Below are positions 1-8,502 of a stretch of DNA of 64,000 nucleotides, piece by piece. The stretch covers positions 62,001 to 126,000 of the forward strand of contig CAIVGN010000189.1 of the NCBI GenBank assembly GCA_903905455.1. The letters are read 5' to 3'. The position numbers and the translations under genes are program-made. The notes beneath the pieces are model-generated. The model was not told where the DNA came from and did no database searches. It worked only from the letters and a program-made list of their open reading frames with translations. How positions within the stretch are numbered: position 1 is the stretch's first letter; the number at the start of each line of letters is the position of its first letter. The stretch is from an uncultured Archangium sp. (GTDB taxonomy: Bacteria > Myxococcota > Myxococcia > Myxococcales > Myxococcaceae).

Positions 1-8
1 GGCGGCGA

Positions 9-1112
9 TCACGCCGCGGCCTGCGCGAAGGTCTCGTAGAGCGTCACGCCCTCGGGAGACTTCGGCTTGCCCTCTTCCCGGGCCAGGGCGCGATCCAGCG
101 AGAGCAGCGCGACCTCCTGCTGGGCGTCGGTGGGCGGCTGGGTGGTGATCTTCTGCAGCCAGATGCCGGGCTTCGTGAGCGCCTTGATGAACGCGGGGCA
201 CGAGTCCTTCGCGGACCAGCGCTGCAGCTCGTAGGCGATGCCCGCGATGGGGAACGCCATGGGGATCTTGATGAAGATCATCAGCACCTGGTTCACGAAG
301 TCGTTGGGGTGCAGCCGGGGCACGAAGGGCAACACCGCCACGTGCATCAGCACCGCCACGCCCACCACGATGAACAGGAAGCTCGTGCCGCAGCGCGGGT
401 GCCGCGTGGTGAAGGGCCGCGCCTCGGCCACGGTCAGCGGCTTGAAGGCCTCGTAGGTCCAAATCGCCTTGTGTTCGGCCCCGTGGTACCGAAACAGCGT
501 CGCCGCGTCGTCGGTCTTCGAGAGCACCCAGACGTAGCCCACGAGGATGCCGATGCGGAACACCCCGTCCACGAGGTGAAACGAGAAGCTCGTGGTGTCG
601 AAGGACGGGCCGACGGCCTTGCCCACCAGCCAGGTCAGCGCGTGCGGCAGGCCGATGAAGAACAGCACCATCATCAAGGTGGCGAAGCCCAGCATCAGGT
701 CGGCCCCGGTGGAGCTCTCCTTCTTCGGAGCCGGGGTGCCACCACCGGCCGAGGGTTCGCCGTCGGCCGCCAGGACGATGCTCGAGAACAGGAACGCGAG
801 CAGCGCCGAGGTGCTGACGCTCTTCTTTCCGCCCCCCTCTTCCGGCGGGAGCCCGTGCTCGCTCGAGAACTTGAGCGCGGAGAAGCCGTTGTGCAGCGAC
901 TCGGCCAGCACCAGCGCGCCGCGGAAGACAGGCCAGCGCATGAACTTGAGCCCGGGCAACAGCTGGCCCCACGCCTGCTCACGAATGGCCACGCCGCCCA
1001 CGTGCCGGCGCACCGCGACCACGAACGACTTGGGGCTGCGCATCATCACGCCTTCGACGACGGCCTGCCCACCGATGTACGGCTGCCGGGGACCCGCTTC
1101 CTGGTTGCTCAC
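9..1112 (-). CDS. DUF1385 family membrane protein (YqhQ-like)
   Basis: Complete 367-residue protein. Near the N-terminus it carries the family signature GGQAVVEGVMMRSP (residues 14-27), and later the conserved HGAEHKAIWTYE stretch. About four hydrophobic segments follow the first quarter, so it is an inner-membrane protein. DUF1385 proteins are widespread and poorly understood; the conserved His/Glu residues have led to guesses of metal binding, but no reaction is established. In many genomes this gene lies between rpmE and prfA, and here rpmE is directly upstream on the same strand. The intrinsic terminator between the two means at least part of its transcription is separate or read-through. 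The family call is firm; the function is unknown. Confidence 0.9.
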   Translation of the reverse strand: MSNQEAGPRQPYIGGQAVVEGVMMRSPKSFVVAVRRHVGGVAIREQAWGQLLPGLKFMRWPVFRGALVLAESLHNGFSALKFSSEHGLPPEEGGGKKSVSTSALLAFLFSSIVLAADGEPSAGGGTPAPKKESSTGADLMLGFATLMMVLFFIGLPHALTWLVGKAVGPSFDTTSFSFHLVDGVFRIGILVGYVWVLSKTDDAATLFRYHGAEHKAIWTYEAFKPLTVAEARPFTTRHPRCGTSFLFIVVGVAVLMHVAVLPFVPRLHPNDFVNQVLMIFIKIPMAFPIAGIAYELQRWSAKDSCPAFIKALTKPGIWLQKITTQPPTDAQQEVALLSLDRALAREEGKPKSPEGVTLYETFAQAAA

Positions 1113-1157
1113 CGCGGGGCAGATAGCCGCTTGGGCTCGCCTGCGCCACCGGGCATG

Positions 1158-1192
1158 AAAAAACCGGCGGACCCTCGGGGAGGATCCACCGG
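1158..1192 (-). terminator. Intrinsic terminator downstream of rpmE
   Basis: On the minus strand an 11-bp stem (ccggtggatcc pairing with gggtccgccgg, two G-T wobbles) with a 7-base loop is followed by six T residues. It lies 27 bases past the rpmE stop codon and before the DUF1385 gene. The plus-strand side also ends in a T-run (1196-1200), so it could work in both directions. Confidence 0.85.
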
Positions 1193-1219
1193 CTCTTTTT
1201 GAAGCACGTCGGTGGTTGC

Positions 1220-1441
1220 TTAGACCTTGCCGACCGCGCCCTTCTTGGTGTCGTACTTCTTCTTGAAGCGATCGATGCGGCCCTGCGTGTCCATCAGCTT
1301 GTACTTGCCGGTGAAGAACGGGTGGCAGTTCGAGCAGACTTCGACGGAGAACGAACCGCGCGTGGAGCGGGTCTCGATCATGTTGCCGCAGGCACAGGTG
1401 ATGCGCGCGGGGGGATAGACGGGGTGCATATCGAGCTTCAT
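1220..1441 (-). CDS. rpmE: 50S ribosomal protein L31
   Basis: Ribosomal protein L31 of the large subunit. The start is set at the ATG giving MKLDMHPVY, the usual L31 N-terminus; an upstream in-frame start would add ten unrelated residues. The protein is 73 residues, a normal length. Cysteines in TCACGN and CSNCH form the zinc-binding set, making this the zinc-containing (C+) type rather than the zinc-independent paralogue. It is followed by a strong intrinsic terminator and then by the DUF1385 gene, a common arrangement. Confidence 0.95.
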   Translation of the reverse strand: MKLDMHPVYPPARITCACGNMIETRSTRGSFSVEVCSNCHPFFTGKYKLMDTQGRIDRFKKKYDTKKGAVGKV

Positions 1442-1534
1442 GTGTGGACGACCTTTCGAGCCGCCTTGCATCGGGTCAATCCCGGTGGACCGGCGGGGCG
1501 CGTCTCTTAACCACGGCTCCCCCGCCCTCGCAAC

Positions 1535-3073
1535 CTACCTCTCTGACAGGGCAGCCAGCCGGTATTGGGCCGCCTGGGCGATGGCCTCGTTGCTCCGCGG
1601 CAGGTCCGGGAAGTGGCCGATCAGCTCGTGCCGGGGCTGCTTCCGCTGGCTGATGGCGTTCCGGTACGAGCGCAGCGCCCCGTCGGGGTCCTGGCGGCGC
1701 TCCTGCACCTGCCCGAGGAGGTAGTGACCGACGGCCAGGGTGGGCTCGAGGAACAACGCCCGGGTCAGCTCGAGCTTCGCCTCGTCGAGCTGCCCGACCT
1801 GCATCGCCGCCAGGGCCGTGTAGAGCCGGGCCTCGACACACAGCGGCTCGCGCGAGAGGGCCACCTGGTACGCGTCGCGGGCCTCGTCGAGGTTGCCCAT
1901 CAGCGCGTAGACGTTGCCTAAGGTCAGCCGCGCCGCGAGATCTTCGGGCTCGTCGTCGGCCAGCCGGCGCACGGTGCGCAGCGCCTTGGGGAAGTCGCCC
2001 CGCTCGATGGCCTCGACCACCTCCGCGAGGCGCTCCACCGGGGTGCGCGTGGGCGGGCTCCGGGGCGGCGCCGAGGGGGCCGGCGCAGGCAGGGGCCGCG
2101 GCTTCTCGGCCTCGCGGCGCCGCAGGTTTCGCAGCGCCGTCTCGACGTCCGTGGGCGAGCGCAGCGGGGGCACCGGGGCCGGAGGCGCCGAGGGCCTCGC
2201 GATGGTCGTCACCGGCGCCGGCTCGCGACGCAGGCTGGAGACCGGCCGCTGGTAGGCGAAGGTGCCGCCCACCTCCACCATCTCGAAGCGGGTGCTGATC
2301 TTGAAGAGGCTCTCGGAGTAGCCGAGGAACATCCACCCGCCGGGCCGCAGCGACTCGTAGAAGCGCTCCATCACCCCCACGATGGTCGGCTGGTCGAAGT
2401 AGATGATCACGTTGCGGCAGAAGATGACGTCGAGCGACCGCGCCTCGACCTGGGGCCAGCCCGGCGCCGCGAGGTTGTGCCCCTCGAAGCGGATGAGGCT
2501 GCGCACCGCGGGCACCAGCTGGTAGCCGCCGTCGACGGACGAGAAGAACCGCTGGATGCGCTCCTCGCTGACCCCCACCAGCCGCCGCGCCGGGAAGAAG
2601 GCGCGCGCCGCCGACTCGGTGGCCGCGGGGTTGAGGTCGGTGGCCCAGATGTCCACCGTCTCCGGGGTGCCGCCCTTCTCGAGCGCCACCATCGACAGCG
2701 AGTAGGGCTCTTCACCCGTGGCGCAGCCCGCCGACCACAGCTTGACCCGCCGCAGGTCCTGGCGGCCGCGCTCGAGCACCGCGGGCAACACGTTGCGCTC
2801 GAAGGCGAGGAACTGGCGGCTGTCGCGGAAGAACTCCGTCTTGCCGACCGTCACCAGGGGAATGAGCGAGCGCAGCTCCTGCTCGCCGGCCCGCTGCTTG
2901 AGCCGCCCCACGTACTCGGCGGCGTCGGCGATGCCCAGGGCCGGCATGCGGGCCTGCAGGGCCAGGCGCAGCCCGTAGTACCCGTCGGGGGTGATCTTCA
3001 GGCCCGCGCGCTCCAGCAGCAGCGCCGCGAGCTGCTCCAGGGAGCCCCGCTCGATGGTCAACACGTCGCTCAC
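1535..3073 (-). CDS. frzF: CheR-type methyltransferase with TPR tail (FrzF-like)
   Basis: Predicted SAM-dependent methyltransferase that methylates glutamates of the receptor FrzCD. The start is a GTG giving VSDVLTIERG, overlapping the cheB-type stop codon by 4 bp (GTGA). CheR landmarks are in order: VTVGKTEFFRD at about 74-84, the SAM-binding WSAGCATGEEPYSL at about 113-126, and CRNVIIYFD at about 219-227. After residue 280 comes a Pro/Arg-rich linker and then TPR-like repeats from about 350 to the end (512 aa in total). M. xanthus FrzF is also a CheR-TPR protein in which the TPR part controls methylation. It is the last gene of a six-gene operon in frz order. Confidence 0.9.
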   Translation of the reverse strand: MSDVLTIERGSLEQLAALLLERAGLKITPDGYYGLRLALQARMPALGIADAAEYVGRLKQRAGEQELRSLIPLVTVGKTEFFRDSRQFLAFERNVLPAVLERGRQDLRRVKLWSAGCATGEEPYSLSMVALEKGGTPETVDIWATDLNPAATESAARAFFPARRLVGVSEERIQRFFSSVDGGYQLVPAVRSLIRFEGHNLAAPGWPQVEARSLDVIFCRNVIIYFDQPTIVGVMERFYESLRPGGWMFLGYSESLFKISTRFEMVEVGGTFAYQRPVSSLRREPAPVTTIARPSAPPAPVPPLRSPTDVETALRNLRRREAEKPRPLPAPAPSAPPRSPPTRTPVERLAEVVEAIERGDFPKALRTVRRLADDEPEDLAARLTLGNVYALMGNLDEARDAYQVALSREPLCVEARLYTALAAMQVGQLDEAKLELTRALFLEPTLAVGHYLLGQVQERRQDPDGALRSYRNAISQRKQPRHELIGHFPDLPRSNEAIAQAAQYRLAALSER

Positions 3074-4062
3074 GAGACCCACCTCACGAGCTGTGCGCCC
3101 ACGTCGTCGAGCGGCAACACCAGCTCCGCCGCCCCCAGCGCGACGGCGGCGCCGGGCATGCCGAACACCACGCTGGTGGCCTCGTCCTGGGCGATGGTGT
3201 GGCCCCCCGCGGCGCGGATCTCCTGCAGCCCCTTCGCGCCGTCGCGGCCCATTCCGGTGAGTACGACCCCGATGGCCCGCGAGGAGAAACTCTGTGCGAC
3301 GCTCTGCAACAACAGGTCGCAGGACGGCTTGAAGCCGCCCACCTGGGGCCCATCGTCGAGCCGCAGCACCCCGCTGGGCTGCACCAGCAGGTGCACGTGG
3401 GAGGGGGCCAGGAACACCTCCGACTTCACCAGCCGCTGCCCGTCCCGCGCCTCGTGCACCTGGTGGCCGGTCTCGGCCGACAGCCAATGCGCCAGCTCGT
3501 CCGAGAAGCCCGGGGTGATGTGCTGGCAGAGCACCACCGGCGCGGGGAAGTTGCGCGGCAGGTCGGCGAGCACTTCGGCCAGCGCCTTCGGGCCCCCCAG
3601 CGACGCGGCGATGGCCACCACGAAGTAGTCCGGGCGCACCGCCGGGAAGCCCGCCGAGGTGCGCCGCTTGCGACCCCGCGGGTGCTGCACCACCTGCACC
3701 GACGAGAGCAACACCAGCTGCTTGCGCAGGAAGACCGGGTCGACGCGGTCGGGCAGCGGCATGACCTCCAGCGCCCCGGCGTCGAGCAACGAGAACGCCG
3801 CCTGCCGCGCCCCGGGCGACTCCACGATGAGCACGATGGGCCGCGGGAGATCGGCCATCACCCGCTCCACCAGCTTGAGCACCTCGGCCGAGGCCCCCAC
3901 CACCTCGACCACCAGCAGCCCCGGGTCGAACTTGCGCACCGCCTCGAGGGCCAGCCCGGGGGCCACCGGGCTACACACCAGGCTCAGCTCCTTTTCGAAG
4001 ACCCCCTCGAGCCGCGAGGCGGCATGACCGCTCGAGTCGACGAGGAGGACGGAGCAGGTCAC
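3070..4062 (-). CDS. frzG: CheB-type methylesterase (FrzG-like) with degenerate receiver
   Basis: Predicted receptor methylesterase, 330 residues. The C-terminal domain keeps the catalytic triad: Ser154 (AASLGGP), His181 (QHITPGF) and Asp274 (GMGRDGAKG). The N-terminal 120 residues have the length of a receiver domain but lack its chemistry. The acid pair reads DS instead of DD (residues 9-10), the phospho-acceptor position in DPGLLVVEVVG is Glu53 instead of Asp, and the conserved Lys-Pro is missing. It is therefore unlikely to be switched by phosphorylation in the CheB manner. It overlaps frzE by 4 bp upstream and frzF by 4 bp downstream. The esterase call is firm; the lack of phospho-control is inferred from the residues. 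Confidence 0.9.
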   Translation of the reverse strand: MTCSVLLVDSSGHAASRLEGVFEKELSLVCSPVAPGLALEAVRKFDPGLLVVEVVGASAEVLKLVERVMADLPRPIVLIVESPGARQAAFSLLDAGALEVMPLPDRVDPVFLRKQLVLLSSVQVVQHPRGRKRRTSAGFPAVRPDYFVVAIAASLGGPKALAEVLADLPRNFPAPVVLCQHITPGFSDELAHWLSAETGHQVHEARDGQRLVKSEVFLAPSHVHLLVQPSGVLRLDDGPQVGGFKPSCDLLLQSVAQSFSSRAIGVVLTGMGRDGAKGLQEIRAAGGHTIAQDEATSVVFGMPGAAVALGAAELVLPLDDVGAQLVRWVS

Positions 4063-6323
4063 GTCAGCCGATCGATGGTGAGCGCCAGGCTCTCCACCCC
4101 GAGCTCGCCCTTGATGAGGTACGCGTCAGCCCCCGCGTCGAGGCCGCGCCGCTTGTCTTCGGGCGAGGCGAGCGACGAGAGGATGACCACGGGGATCTTC
4201 GAGAGCTCCACCGACTGCTTGATGCGGCGGGTGAGGCTGAAGCCGTCGAGCCGCGGCATCTGCACGTCGGTGAGGATCAGGTCGTACTGCGTCGCCTGGA
4301 TCCGGCTCCACCCGTCTTCGCCGTCCTGCGCTTCTTCGACGGTGTGCCCCAGGGCCCGCACCAGCGCGCTCTCCGTGGCCCGGGCGATGGGCGAGTCGTC
4401 CACCAGCAACACCTTGAGGCGCTTGGTCTGCGCGCCCTCGGTGACCGGCCGGGCCAGCTTGCGCACCTCGGTCATGATGTCGGGCACGTGCAGCAGCACC
4501 GCGATGCGGCCGTCTTCCAGCGCCGCCGAGCCCGAGACGAAGGGCGCGCCCTTCATGAAGTCGCCGCCCACGGGCTTGACCGCCACCTCGCGCTCGTCGA
4601 CGAAGCCGTCGACCACCAGGGCCGCTCGATCTTCGCCGTGACGCACCACCACGCAGGGCGGGCGCTCGAAGCGGGGGCCGCCGTTGAGGCCCAGCAGCGG
4701 GCCCAGGGCCACCATGGTCACCGGGCGGTTGCGGTGCATCACCGCCAGCGAGCCCATGATCTCCAGCCGGTCTTCGGGGCGGAACCGGGCCACGGCCTCC
4801 ACGTCGGCGGCGGGCATCCCGTAGACGTCGTCGCCCATGCGAATGAGCAGCACCCGCATCAGGGCCAACGACTGCGGCAGGCGCAGCGAGACGGTGGTGC
4901 TGCGGCCGATGCGGCTGGTCACGGCCACCGAGCCACCCAGGCCTTCGACCTTTCTCTTCACCACGTCCATGCCCACGCCGCGGCCGGACGTCTCGCTGAC
5001 CTCTTCGCGCGTCGAGAAGCCCGCGCGGAAGATGAGCTCCATGGCCTCGCGCTCGGACAGCGCCGCGGCCTGGGCCTCGGTCAACAGGCGCTTGTGCACC
5101 GCCGCCGCGCGGAGCCGATCCGGGTCGATGCCGCGGCCGTCGTCTTCGACCTCCACGTGCAGCATGTCGCCGTCGACGCGGGCGCGCAGCAGCACCCGCC
5201 CCGTCTCGGGCTTGCCCAGCGTGCTGCGGGTATCGGGTCCCTCGATGCCGTGATCGATGGCGTTGCGCAGCAGGTGCACCAGCGCGTCGCGCAGGTCGGC
5301 CACCAGGCTGCGGTCGACGCCGGCGTTGGTGTTCTCGACCACCATCTCGATGTGCTTGTTCTGCGCGTGCGCCAGCTCGCGGGCCGCCCGGGGGAAGGCC
5401 TCGAAGACCGACGCCAGCGGCACCAGCCGGGCCTCGGCGACGTGATCGGCCAACTGCGTGAGGTTGCCGTGCAGGGTGTTCGAGCCGTCGGCGTGGGTGC
5501 GCACGAAGCGGAAGGCGTCGTCTCGCAGCAGGTGCAGGTCGCTCTCGAGCCGGGCCACCTGCTCGCGGGCCTTCGGGTCGACGACCTCGTGCTCGGAGAG
5601 CTTGAGGAGGTTGTCCCCGAGCCGAGAGAAGCGCGCGAAGAGGCCCTGGATGTCGTCCGTGCGCAGCCCGGCGCGGGCGCTCTCGACGAGGAGATCACCG
5701 GCGAGCAGGCCCAGCGCGTCGAGGATCTCCACGTTGACGCGAATGCTGCGATCGGTGCGCTCTTCGGCGCGGGCCGGCACGCCCGCGGGCGCGGGGGCGC
5801 TGGGCCGGGGCACGGGCGAAGGCGCGCTTTCGGGCGGCGGGGCCAGCTCGGGTTTCGGCGCGGGCACCGGCGCGGAGGCCGCGGGCGCCTTGAGCCGGGG
5901 CGACGCGGTGCGGCTGGGCGGCTTGAGGGGGGGAATCGGGGCGCCCGCCATGGCGGCGAGCTTGCCGGCCATCTCGTTCGACGCGTCGGAGCCCTCCTTC
6001 GCCGCCTCGAGATCGTCGAGCAGATCGGAGATGGCGTCGCAGGCGTGGAGCAGGAGATCGGTGGCCGCGCGGACGTCGACCTTCTTGTCGCGCTCGGCCT
6101 TGAGCAGGTCTTCGCAGCAGTGCGCGAGCTGGCCGATGGCGGCCAGGCCGAGCATGCGCGCCTCCCCCTTCATGGTGTGCAGCTCGCGCGCGACGGCTTC
6201 TGCCGCGCGCTCCGACTCGGGCTTCTCGAGATCGAGGATCCCGAGCTGGATCGCCTGGAGCCGGTCCTGCGTCACTTCCACGAACTTCGTGAGCAGTGAC
6301 TTCTTGAGGGCCTCGGTATCCAC
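4059..6323 (-). CDS. frzE: Hybrid CheA histidine kinase with fused receiver (FrzE-like)
   Basis: Central kinase of the chemosensory cluster, 754 residues. Domains in order: HPt (1-125) with phospho-acceptor His49 in RELHTMKGEARMLGL; a Pro/Ala-rich linker (128-190) where CheA would have its P2 domain; dimerisation helices (196-290); an ATPase domain with N-box LLRNAIDHGIE (351-361) and G1 DDGRGID (394-400) and a later GRGVGMDVVK; a CheW-like domain (about 485-620); and a C-terminal receiver (636-754) with VDDS, Asp686 in LTDVQMP and a Lys in YLIKG. The CheA-receiver fusion without P2 matches FrzE of M. xanthus, whose phosphorylated histidine is also reported as His49 as I recall it. It overlaps frzG by 4 bp. 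Confidence 0.93.
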   Translation of the reverse strand: MDTEALKKSLLTKFVEVTQDRLQAIQLGILDLEKPESERAAEAVARELHTMKGEARMLGLAAIGQLAHCCEDLLKAERDKKVDVRAATDLLLHACDAISDLLDDLEAAKEGSDASNEMAGKLAAMAGAPIPPLKPPSRTASPRLKAPAASAPVPAPKPELAPPPESAPSPVPRPSAPAPAGVPARAEERTDRSIRVNVEILDALGLLAGDLLVESARAGLRTDDIQGLFARFSRLGDNLLKLSEHEVVDPKAREQVARLESDLHLLRDDAFRFVRTHADGSNTLHGNLTQLADHVAEARLVPLASVFEAFPRAARELAHAQNKHIEMVVENTNAGVDRSLVADLRDALVHLLRNAIDHGIEGPDTRSTLGKPETGRVLLRARVDGDMLHVEVEDDGRGIDPDRLRAAAVHKRLLTEAQAAALSEREAMELIFRAGFSTREEVSETSGRGVGMDVVKRKVEGLGGSVAVTSRIGRSTTVSLRLPQSLALMRVLLIRMGDDVYGMPAADVEAVARFRPEDRLEIMGSLAVMHRNRPVTMVALGPLLGLNGGPRFERPPCVVVRHGEDRAALVVDGFVDEREVAVKPVGGDFMKGAPFVSGSAALEDGRIAVLLHVPDIMTEVRKLARPVTEGAQTKRLKVLLVDDSPIARATESALVRALGHTVEEAQDGEDGWSRIQATQYDLILTDVQMPRLDGFSLTRRIKQSVELSKIPVVILSSLASPEDKRRGLDAGADAYLIKGELGVESLALTIDRLT

Positions 6324-6330
6324 CTTGGGG

Positions 6331-7563
6331 TCAGTCCGCCTTGAAGCGCTTGATGAGGTCCGACAGGCGGCTGGCGAGCTGCGTGAGCTCGGCGGCGGCC
6401 GACGTGGCCTGCTTGCTGGCCTGCGTGGTCTGGCGCGTCACGTCTTCGATCTCCGCCATGGAGGCCACGACCTGCTCGGTGGCCGTGCGCTGCTGCTGGG
6501 TGGCGAGGTTGATCACCCGGGCGGCGTCGCTGGTCTCCTGCACGCCGGCGAGAATGCCCTCGACGGCGCTGGCGGCCACGGAGCCCAGCCGCTCGCCGGT
6601 CTCGGTCGCGGTGCGCGAGGCGTCGGCAGCCGAGGCGGCGGCCGCGGTGGCCTCGCGGATCTCGGTGATCAGGTTCTTGATCTCCTTGGTCGAGTCGAGC
6701 ACGTTCTCCGCGAGGCGCCGCATCTCGGCGGCGACGATCGAGAAGCCCTTGCCGGCCTCCCCGGCCCGCGAACCCTCGAGGGCGGCGTTGAGCGCGAGCA
6801 GGTCGGACCGGTCGGCGATCTCGTCGATCACCTCGACCACCGTGCCGATGCGCTCCACGCGGCGCAGGAGCTTGGTGATCGACTCGGACACCGCGATGCC
6901 GTCGGCGCGGATCTGCTGCATGGCCTCGATGAACTCGCCGATGGCCCCGCGACCCGAGCGCGCCGAGTTGAGCGTCTCTTCCGCCACGCGCGCCACGGCG
7001 CCCGCGTTCTCGGCGATCTGCGCCGAGGCGTGCTTCAGCTCTTCCATCGTGGCGGTCGTCTCGTGGATCGCCGCGGCCTGCTCGGTGGACGACGACTCGT
7101 GCTGGGTGGAGGCAGCCAGCACCTCGTTGGCCGACGACGACAGCCGCAGGGCCGCCTCGTTGATCTCGCGCACGAAGGTGCGCAGCGTCTCGATCACCTT
7201 CGAGAAGCCGTCGAGCAGCGGGTCGACCACCGGGTCATCGATGGGGGTCCACTGGAAGGTGGTGAGATCGCCGTGGGTCACCAGGGCCGAGAGCGCGCTC
7301 TGCGCCGACTCGAGGAGGTGGCGCATCTCGTCGCCCCGCGCCACGCCGAGCTTGGTCTCGGTACCGAAGCGCACCAGCAGCTCGTTGATCAGCGAGGCCA
7401 GCTCCTTCTGATCGCCCACCAGGCCCGCGGGCTCGATGCGCACGTCGTAGGAGCCCTGGGCTGCCGCCTTGAGCGTGGTCAGGAACGGGGTGAGCCCGGC
7501 GCCGCTCGCCGCGGCAGGGGTCGACTTCTTCTTCTTGGGGGGCTCGGTGGGGTCGGTGGCCAT
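6331..7563 (-). CDS. frzCD: Cytoplasmic chemoreceptor (FrzCD-like)
   Basis: Methyl-accepting receptor of 410 residues without any membrane segment or periplasmic domain, as in FrzCD. The signalling hairpin tip is EIADRSDLLALNAALEG near residues 248-264, followed by AGEAGKGFSIVAAEMRRLAE. This Frz-type variant (RSDLL, ALEG) differs from the usual QTNLLALNAAIEAARAGE. Long Ala/Glu/Thr-rich helices on both sides carry candidate methylation Glu/Gln pairs. The N-terminus has a basic PPKKKK tract (8-13) in an Ala/Pro/Ser-rich tail. In M. xanthus the basic FrzCD tail is reported to bind DNA and seat the cluster on the nucleoid, so the same is possible here. It lies 7 bp upstream of frzE. Confidence 0.93.
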   Translation of the reverse strand: MATDPTEPPKKKKSTPAAASGAGLTPFLTTLKAAAQGSYDVRIEPAGLVGDQKELASLINELLVRFGTETKLGVARGDEMRHLLESAQSALSALVTHGDLTTFQWTPIDDPVVDPLLDGFSKVIETLRTFVREINEAALRLSSSANEVLAASTQHESSSTEQAAAIHETTATMEELKHASAQIAENAGAVARVAEETLNSARSGRGAIGEFIEAMQQIRADGIAVSESITKLLRRVERIGTVVEVIDEIADRSDLLALNAALEGSRAGEAGKGFSIVAAEMRRLAENVLDSTKEIKNLITEIREATAAAASAADASRTATETGERLGSVAASAVEGILAGVQETSDAARVINLATQQQRTATEQVVASMAEIEDVTRQTTQASKQATSAAAELTQLASRLSDLIKRFKAD

Positions 7564-7574
7564 GAGGGGTTCCT

Positions 7575-7928
7575 TCAGGGGGTCGCAGGGACCATGGAGA
7601 GGAGATCGACGAGGAGGATGGTGGCGTCGCCGTCGAGCCAGGCGCCGATGGAGAACGGCGCGGCGTGGACCGCCGGGGGCATGCGGCGCAACGACGTGAC
7701 GGGGACCCGGGACACGCCAAAGACCTTGTCCACGGACAGGCGGCGCTCGAGGCCGCGGCCCGGGGAGAAGACCAGGGCCCGCGAGCCCACGTGGGGCGCG
7801 CCCAGCGGGTGCCCGACGCTCTCGGTGGGTTCGGCGATGTCGATGCGGCTGACCTGGCCCAGGTCGGCGGCGAAGCGGGCGCCGGCGATCTCGAAGACCA
7901 CGAGATCGATCTCCTCCGGGGCGATCAC
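7575..7928 (-). CDS. frzB: Short CheW-like coupling protein (FrzB-like)
   Basis: 117-residue CheW-domain protein, shorter than a normal CheW (about 150-170 aa). The start VVFEIAGARFAADLGQVSRID and the ending ATILLVDLLSMVP match the first and last CheW strands, while the middle is reduced. Size and position (second gene, between the full CheW and the receptor) match FrzB of M. xanthus, an atypical accessory CheW. It overlaps frzA by 4 bp and ends 11 bp before frzCD. The orthology rests on synteny plus domain type; the sequence itself is divergent. Confidence 0.8.
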   Translation of the reverse strand: MIAPEEIDLVVFEIAGARFAADLGQVSRIDIAEPTESVGHPLGAPHVGSRALVFSPGRGLERRLSVDKVFGVSRVPVTSLRRMPPAVHAAPFSIGAWLDGDATILLVDLLSMVPATP

Positions 7929-8437
7929 CTTGCCACCGACTTCTGCCGGGCCGACGCCACGACCCTCGGCAGGTGCAGGAGGTTCAACGTGCCCAGCTCG
8001 CGCGACTGCACGATGCCGTCGAGGAACTCCTGCGTGCTGGCCGCGCCCGAGGGGGCGGGCATCTTGTCGGCGACGAAGATGCGCCGCAGGCCAATCACCT
8101 GGTCCGCGAGGAAGCCGACCACGTGCCCGTTGCAGTCGCTGACGAAGAACCGGCTGCGCGAGGTGGGCTTCGATTCGCCCTGCCCCAGGAACCGCAGCAG
8201 GTCGATGAGCGGCATCACCTCGCCGCGGTGGCCCACCACGCCCAGGAGAAACGACGGCGATCGCGGCAGCGGCGTCAGCGGCCCCATGCGGGTCACCTCG
8301 CGCACGTGCTCCGAGCGAACGCCCAGCGTCAGCTCGCCAGAACGAAAGATGAAGAACTCCTCATCGGGGCGCGCCACGCTCGCCGAAGCGCGATCGGGAG
8401 CGACAGCCAGGACTCGTTGGAGGAGCGAAGGTTCCAC
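7925..8437 (-). CDS. frzA: CheW coupling protein (FrzA-like)
   Basis: 170-residue CheW adaptor expected to link the receptor FrzCD to the kinase FrzE. It begins with GTG. CheW features are the strand FFIFRSGELTLGVRSEHVREV, the turn FLLGVVGHRGEVMPLIDL and the later GFLADQVIGLRRI. It is the first gene of the minus-strand operon, with a 65-bp gap to the divergent frzZ. This layout, full CheW first and dual receiver divergent, is the frz layout. Confidence 0.88.
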   Translation of the reverse strand: MEPSLLQRVLAVAPDRASASVARPDEEFFIFRSGELTLGVRSEHVREVTRMGPLTPLPRSPSFLLGVVGHRGEVMPLIDLLRFLGQGESKPTSRSRFFVSDCNGHVVGFLADQVIGLRRIFVADKMPAPSGAASTQEFLDGIVQSRELGTLNLLHLPRVVASARQKSVAR

Positions 8438-8502
8438 GGGGGGCCCACAGCGTAGCGAAATGTGCTCGCAGACCGATCAAGAAACTCTGCTACAAGCGCC
8501 GC
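8438..8502. promoter_or_regulatory. Divergent promoter region between frzA and frzZ
   Basis: The 65 bases between the divergent starts must hold both promoters unless these lie inside the genes. On the plus strand, tgctacaag at 8488-8496 resembles an extended -10 element. Its transcript would start close to the frzZ ATG at 8503, and no Shine-Dalgarno sequence is visible before that ATG, so frzZ may be leaderless. No convincing -35/-10 pair stands out for frzA. The location is inferred from gene layout. Confidence 0.4.
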
